Source: Bacteroidota bacterium (GTDB lineage: Bacteria > Bacteroidota > Bacteroidia > Chitinophagales > Chitinophagaceae). From it: a stretch of DNA of 15,232 bases. The notes beneath the pieces are model-generated. The model made no database searches and had not been told where the DNA came from. It saw only the letters and a list, made by a program, of their open reading frames with translations. This document shows positions 1-5,245 of the stretch, piece by piece. Made by a program: the position numbers and the translations under genes. Within the stretch, counting starts at the first letter, position 1; each line of letters begins with the position of its first letter. The DNA is taken from assembly GCA_023415275.1 (NCBI GenBank), contig JAEZLJ010000068.1, forward strand, positions 1 to 15,232. Reading direction: 5' to 3'.

Positions 1-25
1 GCCATGGCTCGTGTCTCCACGAGCC
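1..25 (+). repeat. REP-like hairpin, forward copy
   Basis: A GCCAT head (1-5) is followed by a perfect 8-bp stem, GGCTCGTG (6-13) and CACGAGCC (18-25), around a TCTC loop. The same head-plus-hairpin recurs about a dozen times in the first 2 kb in both orientations. This copy lies just past the 3' end of the REP-type transposase gene (minus strand) and faces the inverted copy at 675-699, so the two bracket that gene. The repetition is seen directly; the REP assignment is inferred from the linked transposase. Confidence 0.8.
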
Positions 26-87
26 TCTTTGTAGCTTACCTTATTAATTCCCGGCCTTTGTTCCATAAAACCAATATCAACCATTTT

Positions 88-621
88 TCAATTACCACTC
101 CAATCCCTGTAATCTTTTAAAAACTCAAACTCATTGATCCCTTTTTCATAGAACCTGCAGGAAGAATAATAATAATCGCATGGGTCAGTAACAAGACTCC
201 ATTTACCCCTCATTGGATTCATGTGTATATAATTAAGCTTTTATTCAAGTGCCGGTAATTGATTTAATAAGAACCAATCTGCCTTAGGGTGCCAAAAGTT
301 ATACTTGCGACTTTCCCAGTCAACCTTATACTGTGATAATAATGACGGATTTACCTTTTTCACTGTTTGCTGGAACTCGTGTGCTGTGAATTTCATGAAA
401 CTGGCTGCTGGGCTTTCCTTTCCATTTGTATCAAGGAATTCCCATATAAGGTGGATATGGTTTGGCATAATGACGAAGCCATATACGTTTATGCAACCTT
501 TATGATACAGAAAAGAAAGGGATTGAATGATTATTGGCTCCAGGTTAAAATCTTTTATCAATGGCTTCCATTGATGAATAGTAGCAGTATAAAAGTAGAG
601 TTCAATATGGTTCATGAGCAT
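88..621 (-). pseudogene. REP-associated tyrosine transposase (IS200/RAYT-like), interrupted by an in-frame TAA
   Basis: The frame encodes a Y1-type single-strand transposase of the REP-associated group, which nicks and moves REP hairpins. From the start at 621 the first 126 codons include the HUH motif in MPNHIHLIW and a later ESRKYNFW segment. A TAA at 241-243 then ends the frame. Directly after that stop, in the same frame, the family's C-terminal block continues: KLNYIHMNP, then a CDYYYSSCRFY segment, and a normal TGA at 88-90. Family members usually read QKLDYIH here, so the TAA most simply derives from a CAA glutamine codon by one C-to-T change. With that codon restored the protein would be about 177 residues, the usual size. 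The short product would lack the conserved YIHxNP region and is probably inactive. Translation could instead start at the ATG two codons in. REP-like hairpins lie on both sides, as expected for this family. Confidence 0.8.
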
Positions 622-674
622 AGTAAAATACTGGTAGTAAATGAAAATAAATAATACCGGTAACTTAAGATATT

Positions 675-699
675 AGCTTGTGGAGACACAAGCTATGGC
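675..699 (-). repeat. REP-like hairpin, inverted copy flanking the RAYT gene
   Basis: On the minus strand this is GCCAT followed by AGCTTGTG, loop TCTC, CACAAGCT, a perfect 8-bp stem that can extend by one T-A pair. It lies upstream of the REP-type transposase and is inverted relative to the copy at 1-25. The next 30 bases contain a degenerate copy (711-726) that keeps only the inner TTGTG/CACAA pairing. Confidence 0.8.
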
Positions 700-803
700 T
701 GCAGGAATAATAGCTTGTGGGGACACAATATATATGACTGCTAGAATACATGGCAGGGTGCAATAAATTAAGCTTTTGAGCTATACAAAGCGAGTATTTT
801 GGA

Positions 804-828
804 GCCATGGCTCGTGTCTCCACGGGCC
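804..828 (+). repeat. REP-like hairpin, forward copy in composite block 1
   Basis: GCCAT (804-808), GGCTCGTG (809-816), TCTC loop, CACGGGCC (821-828). One G-T type mismatch interrupts the 8-bp stem; otherwise it matches the copies at 1-25 and 997-1021. Confidence 0.75.
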
Positions 829-890
829 ATCATGCAATATGGCACAGCCTCATTAAACCTTGTGTCGGGGCTTTGCTAATAATGAAGATT

Positions 891-915
891 AACTTGTGAA
901 GACACAAGCTATGGC
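891..915 (-). repeat. REP-like hairpin, inverted copy in composite block 1
   Basis: On the minus strand: GCCAT head (911-915), stem arm AGCTTGTG, loop TCTT, and second arm CACAAGTT with one mismatch. It is followed eleven bases on by another inverted copy. Confidence 0.7.
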
Positions 916-925
916 TTCATATATA

Positions 926-950
926 TGCTTGTGAAGACACAAGCTATGGG
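926..950 (-). repeat. REP-like hairpin, second inverted copy in composite block 1
   Basis: Stem arms TGCTTGTG (926-933) and CACAAGCT (938-945) enclose AAGA. The head is CCCAT on the minus strand, one base off the usual GCCAT. It corresponds to the copy at 1110-1134 in block 2. Confidence 0.7.
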
Positions 951-996
951 TAAAAAAGCTCTGTGAGCTATACAGCATGGCAGGTTTTTTCGAACA

Positions 997-1021
997 GCCA
1001 TGGCTCGTGTCTCCACGAGCC
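997..1021 (+). repeat. REP-like hairpin, forward copy in composite block 2
   Basis: Identical over all 25 bases to the copy at the start of the window: GCCAT head, GGCTCGTG / CACGAGCC stem, TCTC loop. Exact identity between copies a kilobase apart suggests recent spread or conversion. Confidence 0.8.
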
Positions 1022-1109
1022 TCGTACAAATGGTACAGCCGCATATTAATCCTCGTGTCGGGCATTGCTATAATGTATATTAAAGACACAAGCTTTGGCT
1101 TCATATATA

Positions 1110-1134
1110 TGCTTGTGCAGACACAAGCTATGGC
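1110..1134 (-). repeat. REP-like hairpin, inverted copy in composite block 2
   Basis: Arms TGCTTGTG (1110-1117) and CACAAGCT (1122-1129), loop CAGA, head GCCAT on the minus strand (1130-1134). A half copy with only one arm lies at 1085-1099. This hairpin ends eight bases before the stop codon of the next gene, where it could act in 3'-end formation or mRNA stability; that role is inference. Confidence 0.75.
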
Positions 1135-1142
1135 TGCTACAG

Positions 1143-1727
1143 TTATTTCTTCTGCCGGTAAGCGTATATGTAATTCTTATTGATTTGTCCCAGCACTGGC
1201 ACGTTGCCGTTAAAATCTATAACAATGGTGGGAGGATCCTTGGGATTGTTAGGATTCTTCAAACGATAAATGCCTGTAAAACCTTTTATAGGTCCGCTGG
1301 TAAAGTTAATTACCCCTGTCGACCGGTTGTAATTATAATCTCCTGCATGTTTATTAATGCTATAGGAGGTTGCACTATTCAGCATCAAGGTATATTGGTA
1401 GGAAAAGCCGGCACCGTCATTTTGAAAGGCATGGTATTTTGCTACGGGCAGATCAACGGGTGCACTTAATGTGGCAGCCTTCACGGGTGTCGCAGGCTTA
1501 GCTACAGCGCCGGGAGTCCTCAGACGTTCAGCCTTTACCCATTCATCCCAGGAGGAGTTGTAACCATCATAGCTCACCTTATATTGGTCACCCTTCGTAT
1601 CAATTACGCTTCCCTTATACCAGCCAGAGCCCCACTTGATCTCAACCTTTGAGCCCTTAGAATAGTTTTGACAAAAGGAGGAAAGTGGTAACAAAAGAAC
1701 CAAACAGAAATAAATAATTCTTTTCAT
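1143..1727 (-). CDS. Exported protein with a Tudor/Agenet-like N-terminal module, function unknown
   Basis: The 194-residue product starts with a clear signal peptide (MKR, then a Leu/Val-rich stretch and a likely cut near residue 20). Residues about 24-70 read as a Tudor/Agenet or chromo-like beta barrel: spaced aromatic and glycine positions in the pattern W-G-x-WYKG-V...Y-V-YDGY...SW-DEWV...RLR. Such modules bind peptides or nucleic acids in eukaryotes; in exported Bacteroidetes proteins their role is not known. An Ala/Pro/Thr-rich linker (about 70-90) leads to a second domain rich in Y, G and N with a GPIKGFTGIYR segment, which I do not recognise with confidence. The start is the ATG at 1727, directly followed by the signal peptide. 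The gene stands alone, with REP-like hairpins on both sides. Confidence 0.75.
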   Translation of the reverse strand: MKRIIYFCLVLLLPLSSFCQNYSKGSKVEIKWGSGWYKGSVIDTKGDQYKVSYDGYNSSWDEWVKAERLRTPGAVAKPATPVKAATLSAPVDLPVAKYHAFQNDGAGFSYQYTLMLNSATSYSINKHAGDYNYNRSTGVINFTSGPIKGFTGIYRLKNPNNPKDPPTIVIDFNGNVPVLGQINKNYIYAYRQKK

Positions 1728-1869
1728 TAATACAATTATAGAACATAAGTATCAATAAAACAATCAATTGGGTTTGGTGTTACTTTGACTTTCCTGGCCA
1801 TGTCTCCACCTGCCTCTCCTAGTAGATATAGTTTCTGGCAATTCATGTAATCGGGTTCTAAACTGAGTT

Positions 1870-1894
1870 AGCTTGTGGAAACACAAGCTATGGC
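1870..1894 (-). repeat. REP-like hairpin, inverted copy
   Basis: Arms AGCTTGTG (1870-1877) and CACAAGCT (1882-1889) are perfectly complementary around GAAA, with the GCCAT head on the minus strand at 1890-1894. Confidence 0.75.
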
Positions 1895-1990
1895 TGAAGA
1901 ATTTAAATATAACAATCCATCCGTGGCTCCTGTCCCTGGATTCTTTCCTAAATAGATATAGTATCTGGTAATCCCTATAAAAACTGTGTT

Positions 1991-2015
1991 AGCTTGCGAA
2001 GCCACAAGCTATGGC
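1991..2015 (-). repeat. REP-like hairpin, inverted copy with a mismatch
   Basis: Arms AGCTTGCG (1991-1998) and CACAAGCT (2003-2010) pair at seven of eight positions, with the GCCAT head at 2011-2015. It is the last copy of the cluster, just before the ahcY terminator. Confidence 0.7.
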
Positions 2016-2042
2016 TGAAGGTCAACCATTCAGCACACAAAT

Positions 2043-2070
2043 AAAAACCCCTGCAATTGCAAGGGTTTTT
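2043..2070 (-). terminator. Rho-independent terminator of ahcY (possibly bidirectional)
   Basis: Arms AAAAACCC (2043-2050) and GGGTTTTT (2063-2070) pair perfectly around an inner TGCAATTGCA palindrome. Read from the minus strand the stem ends in a T run, and it lies about 30 bases past the ahcY stop codon. The T run on the plus strand would allow termination in the other direction too. Confidence 0.8.
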
Positions 2071-2098
2071 ACTTTTTACTTTTGAATTTTGACTTCTC

Positions 2099-3427
2099 TT
2101 AGTATCTATAATGCTCCGGCTTAAACGGACCATTCTGGGGTATGCCGAGGTATTCTGCCTGTGCAGGTGTCAGTTCATCCAGCTCTACACCAATCTTGGC
2201 CAGGTGCAGGCGGGCCACTTTCTCATCTAAATGCTTTGGCAACACATATACCTTGTTCTCATAAGCATCGCCGTTAGTCCACAATTCTATCTGGGCCAGG
2301 GTCTGGTTAGAAAAGGAATTACTCATCACAAAGCTTGGGTGGCCCGTAGCACAACCCAGGTTTACCAGGCGGCCTTCAGCCAGCAGGATGATGTCCTTAC
2401 CGTCAATATTGTATATATCCACCTGTGGTTTGATAGTGTCTTTGGTATGACCATAGTTCTCATTCAGCCAGGCTACATCGATCTCGATATCAAAGTGACC
2501 AATGTTACAAACGATGGCCTTGTCCTTCATCAGTTTGAAATGCTCACCCGTGATCAGGTCGCGGCAACCGGAAGCAGTAACAATGATGTCAGCTTCTTTA
2601 ACGGCGTTGATCATCTTCTTCACCTCGAATCCGTCCATCGCTGCCTGCAGGGCACATATAGGGTCGATCTCGGTAACGATCACGCGGCAGCCTGCACCTT
2701 TCAGGGAGGCAGCAGAACCTTTACCCACATCACCATAGGAACCAACCACAGCTACCTTACCTGCCATCATCACATCAGTGGCACGGCGGATGGCATCCAC
2801 CAGTGATTCCTTACATCCGTATTTATTATCAAACTTCGACTTGGTCACAGAGTCATTCACATTGATGGCTGGAACAGGCAAAGTGCCTTTAGCCATTCTT
2901 TCATACAGGCGATGCACACCGGTTGTTGTTTCTTCAGAAATACCTTTTACATGCTGCACCAGCTCAGGGTATTTGTCCAGCACCATATTGGTAAGGTCAC
3001 CACCATCATCAAGTATCATGTTCAGCGGACGGTCTGCGGCACCAAAGAACAGTGTCTGCTCGATGCACCAGTCAGCTTCTTCTATGCTTTGTCCTTTCCA
3101 GGCAAATACACCAATACCTGCAGCGGCTATAGCAGCAGCGGCATGGTCTTGTGTAGAGAAGATATTACAGCTGCTCCACTTCACTTCAGCGCCCAGGGCT
3201 ACCAGTGTTTCAATCAACACGGCTGTCTGGATGGTCATGTGCAGGCAACCGGCAATGCGGGCACCCTTTAATGGTTGCGAAGGACCGTATTCTTCACGGA
3301 TGGCCATAAGACCCGGCATTTCTGCTTCTGCCAGGCGTATTTCCTTGCGGCCCCAGTCTGCCAGGCTCATATCCTTCACTTTATGAGGAAGGGAGAAATT
3401 AATGTTTGATTTTGCTATAGTTGACAT
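2099..3427 (-). CDS. ahcY: Adenosylhomocysteinase (S-adenosyl-L-homocysteine hydrolase)
   Basis: This cytosolic NAD-dependent enzyme splits S-adenosylhomocysteine into adenosine and homocysteine, clearing the product inhibitor of SAM-dependent methyltransferases. The 442-residue product has the usual bacterial length and is intact. Residues matching known active-site positions are visible: CLHMT near 61-65, the Asp pair near 140-141, SEETTTG near 164-170, and K196 and D200 in NDSVTKSKFDN. The NAD-binding glycine loop is GSYGDVGKG at about 229-237, and the C-terminus ends in the typical KPEHYRY. The ATG at 3427 precedes the conserved N-terminus, with no in-frame alternative needed. It is transcribed alone, divergently from the Lrp-type regulator, with its own promoter-like box and terminator. 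Divergence from a regulator makes control by that protein plausible, but this is inference. Confidence 0.97.
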   Translation of the reverse strand: MSTIAKSNINFSLPHKVKDMSLADWGRKEIRLAEAEMPGLMAIREEYGPSQPLKGARIAGCLHMTIQTAVLIETLVALGAEVKWSSCNIFSTQDHAAAAIAAAGIGVFAWKGQSIEEADWCIEQTLFFGAADRPLNMILDDGGDLTNMVLDKYPELVQHVKGISEETTTGVHRLYERMAKGTLPVPAINVNDSVTKSKFDNKYGCKESLVDAIRRATDVMMAGKVAVVGSYGDVGKGSAASLKGAGCRVIVTEIDPICALQAAMDGFEVKKMINAVKEADIIVTASGCRDLITGEHFKLMKDKAIVCNIGHFDIEIDVAWLNENYGHTKDTIKPQVDIYNIDGKDIILLAEGRLVNLGCATGHPSFVMSNSFSNQTLAQIELWTNGDAYENKVYVLPKHLDEKVARLHLAKIGVELDELTPAQAEYLGIPQNGPFKPEHYRY

Positions 3428-3445
3428 ACGCTTTGTTTAAGGGGG

Positions 3446-3453
3446 CAAAGGTA
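3446..3453 (-). promoter_or_regulatory. Candidate Bacteroidetes -7 promoter box of ahcY
   Basis: On the minus strand TACCTTTG matches the Bacteroidetes sigma-A -7 consensus TAnnTTTG exactly, 18 bases before the ahcY ATG. A TTG at 3478-3480 is a possible -33 element, but its 24-base spacing is slightly longer than usual. This supports both the phylum and the direction of ahcY transcription. Confidence 0.5.
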
Positions 3454-3543
3454 AATAGATAGTATAAAATTCTTTCACAATTAAAAGAATTGGGAAAAAA
3501 CAATGCTTTTGTCGAGTTTTGTAGAATAAACATCTATTTAAGC

Positions 3544-4032
3544 ATGCCAAACCGCTCCTCAAAAGAAGAAACAACTACGCTGGACCCCACCGACCTGGAA
3601 ATACTGCAGCTATTGCAGCATAATGCCCGCATCACCATCAAGGAGATAGCCGAAAAAGTGCACTTGAGTACCACGCCTGTTCATGAACGCATTAGGCGCC
3701 TGGAAGAGCGGGGTGTGATCAAACAATACGTGACCTTGCTGGATGGCGCCAAGGTAAAAAAAGGATTGATGGTGATCTGCTATATCTCGCTCAGGCAGCA
3801 CAGCAAGATGGCTGGCAATAAATTCATAAAGTCCATACAGGAGATGAATGAAGTGATTGAATGCCTGACCATCTCAGGCCAGTTTGACTTTATGCTCAAA
3901 GTGGTAGCCGAGAATATGGATGCCTATTACGACTTTCATGTGAACCGCCTGAGCCAGATAGAGAACATAGGCAATGTGCAAAGCGTGTTCGTGATGGGTG
4001 TCATCAAGCAAACGCACCAGCTGGTGTGGTAA
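3544..4032 (+). CDS. Lrp/AsnC-family transcriptional regulator
   Basis: The product, 162 residues from the ATG at 3544, is a feast/famine regulator: a small DNA-binding protein whose C-terminal domain senses amino acids or related metabolites and drives oligomerisation. Residues about 12-60 form the winged helix-turn-helix, from LDPTDLEILQLL through the recognition segment HLSTTPVHERIRRLEERGVI. The RAM/AsnC-C domain follows, with the characteristic SGQFDFMLKV strand near 114-124. The frame is open to 3490, but the extra N-terminal 18 residues are unlike the family, so the internal ATG is preferred. It is divergent from ahcY across about 115 bases, an arrangement that often means shared or regulatory control. 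The regulated genes cannot be deduced from sequence alone. Confidence 0.9.
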   Translation: MPNRSSKEETTTLDPTDLEILQLLQHNARITIKEIAEKVHLSTTPVHERIRRLEERGVIKQYVTLLDGAKVKKGLMVICYISLRQHSKMAGNKFIKSIQEMNEVIECLTISGQFDFMLKVVAENMDAYYDFHVNRLSQIENIGNVQSVFVMGVIKQTHQLVW

Positions 4033-4125
4033 GTGGCTATTGTGCTTTCAAAATGTTAAACAAGGTAACAGGCAGGCGTAAGTTTTTATTTATTTGTAAA
4101 TTGTTACCACTCATTCAAACTACCT

Positions 4126-4854
4126 ATGCGTTACATTGGTTTCCTGATCATTGCCATTGCTTTTATTATCTGCACCCTGCTGGCAGCTGCCACCCTCAGG
4201 TATAAGTTCCGTTCCGGTGAGACCATCACGGTTACCGGCCTGGCAGAGAAAGATTTTGTTTCCGACCATATCGTCTGGAAGGGCACTTTCACCCGCTCCG
4301 GTGCCGACCTTAAAAGCGTGTATGCCCAACTGAAAGCAGATGAAAGCGAGATCAAAAGTTATTTGAATAATGCAGGCATTGCAGATAGTTCCATTTTATT
4401 CAGCTCTGTGGATATGCAAAGGAACTATGAAACCATCTTTGATAACAATGGGCGTACCATTGGCACCCGCTTCAGTGGTTACAATCTCACCGGCACCGTC
4501 ACCGTGGATTCGCGGAACATTGCAGTCGTAGAAAAGCTATCCAGGGAGATCACCGGCCTGCTGCAGAAAGGTATAGAGTTAAACTCCACACCTCCTGCTT
4601 ACTATTACTCAGGCTTGAATGAATTAAAGATCGACTTGCTGGCCAGGGCCGCTGCCGATGCCAGGCAAAGAGCTGAAAGCATTGCCAAAAACTCTGATGC
4701 CAGCCTGGGAAGGGTGAAGAAAGCCAATATGGGTGTCTTCCAGATCACGGGCAAGAACTCCAATGAGGATTACAGTTACGGCGGAGTGTTCAATACATCC
4801 TCCAAGGAGAAAACCGCTTCTATCACTTTGAAATGTGATTACCAGGTAAATTAA
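4126..4854 (+). CDS. SIMPL-domain (DUF541) envelope protein
   Basis: The 242-residue product begins with an N-terminal membrane anchor or signal (residues about 4-24, FLIIAIAFIICTLLAAATL) and continues as a SIMPL/DUF541 domain. The domain shows the opening pattern ITVTGLAEKDFVSDHIVW and a late helix KIDLLARAAADARQRAESIA followed by a short beta-rich end, TASITLKCDYQV. Family members are periplasmic or membrane-anchored, form large oligomers in some cases, and have no agreed biochemical activity. The start ATG directly precedes the hydrophobic segment. The next gene follows after only six bases, suggesting co-transcription. Confidence 0.85.
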   Translation: MRYIGFLIIAIAFIICTLLAAATLRYKFRSGETITVTGLAEKDFVSDHIVWKGTFTRSGADLKSVYAQLKADESEIKSYLNNAGIADSSILFSSVDMQRNYETIFDNNGRTIGTRFSGYNLTGTVTVDSRNIAVVEKLSREITGLLQKGIELNSTPPAYYYSGLNELKIDLLARAAADARQRAESIAKNSDASLGRVKKANMGVFQITGKNSNEDYSYGGVFNTSSKEKTASITLKCDYQVN

Positions 4855-4860
4855 ATAATT

Positions 4861-5163
4861 ATGTACCAATACGATTCCGTGGCGCATGCGCTTGAGGAGC
4901 TTAAGAAAAAAGGATATACAGAAGATTTCAACCTGCAGGAGAATTGCATCGTTTGCAATACCCAGAAATTTACTGCAGATGATTTTGACATAAAGGAAGT
5001 CATTCGGTTTGAAGGCAACAGTGACCCAGGCGATGAGGCCATTGTATATGGCATTGAATCAAAAACCGGTATCAAAGGTGTGCTCGTAAATGGCTATGGC
5101 TATTCCTCTGAACCTATGGGTGAGGAGATAGCCAAAAAGCTAAGCATTCACGCCCACGACTGA
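4861..5163 (+). CDS. Small conserved Bacteroidetes protein, function unknown
   Basis: This 100-residue acidic protein has no signal peptide or membrane segment. The pattern HALEELKKKGYTEDFNLQEN near the start, the middle DDFDIKEVIRFEGNSDPGDE and the later KGVLVNGYG match a small family common in Bacteroidetes. From memory, that family is often labelled as a phosphoribosylpyrophosphate synthetase. The label is probably a carry-over error: the protein is far too short and has no PRPP-binding motif. It contains two cysteines in CIVCNT but no obvious metal site. Placed six bases after the SIMPL gene, it is likely translated from the same message. Confidence 0.75.
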   Translation: MYQYDSVAHALEELKKKGYTEDFNLQENCIVCNTQKFTADDFDIKEVIRFEGNSDPGDEAIVYGIESKTGIKGVLVNGYGYSSEPMGEEIAKKLSIHAHD

Positions 5164-5245
5164 CCGCTTTCGCATCCTTAATTGATAAACTCTTCTCTTT
5201 TGGGGTATTTCAATAGAATTGCCCTAACAGTTGTATCTTTTTTCC

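Larger units (their letters stand above)
770..1134. repeat. Tandem pair of diverged ~180-bp composite REP blocks
   Basis: Two related blocks, about 770-950 and 956-1134, share the same order of parts. Each starts with an AAGCT...GAGCTATACA segment, then has a forward hairpin, a spacer containing a TGTCGGG...TTGCTA segment, and finally two inverted hairpins joined by a GGCTTCATATATATGCTTGTG segment. The second block has lost the left arm of its first inverted hairpin. The layout resembles the mosaic REP clusters (BIMEs) of gamma-proteobacteria. No protein-coding gene is visible between 622 and 1142. Confidence 0.75.
1797..2015. repeat. Second tandem pair of composite REP blocks upstream of the Tudor-like gene
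   Basis: Two diverged copies of a ~100-bp unit occupy about 1797-1900 and 1921-2020. Each has a degraded forward hairpin (a GCCAT head with one arm missing at 1797; CCGTGGCTCC at 1921), then a TAGATATAGT-T/A-TCTGG segment, then an inverted hairpin followed by ATGGCTGAAG. No coding region is visible in the 1728-2098 gap apart from these units and the terminator. Confidence 0.7.

Noticed and set aside
1..1140. CRISPR array
   Set aside because: The repeats occur in both orientations, differ in sequence and have irregular spacing, and no cas gene is present; they are REP-like hairpins.
2231..3386. Plus-strand open frames opposite ahcY
   Set aside because: They are antisense shadows of a clearly conserved enzyme gene and show no recognisable protein pattern.
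3490..3543. Longer start for the Lrp/AsnC regulator
   Set aside because: The extra 18 residues do not fit the family, and the ATG at 3544 gives the normal N-terminus.
3428..3543. SAH or SAM riboswitch before ahcY
   Set aside because: The leader between the promoter-like box and the start codon is under 20 bases, too short for a riboswitch.
4861..5163. Phosphoribosylpyrophosphate synthetase
   Set aside because: At 100 residues it is about a third of the enzyme's length and has no PRPP-binding motif; the label I recall for this family is probably an annotation error.
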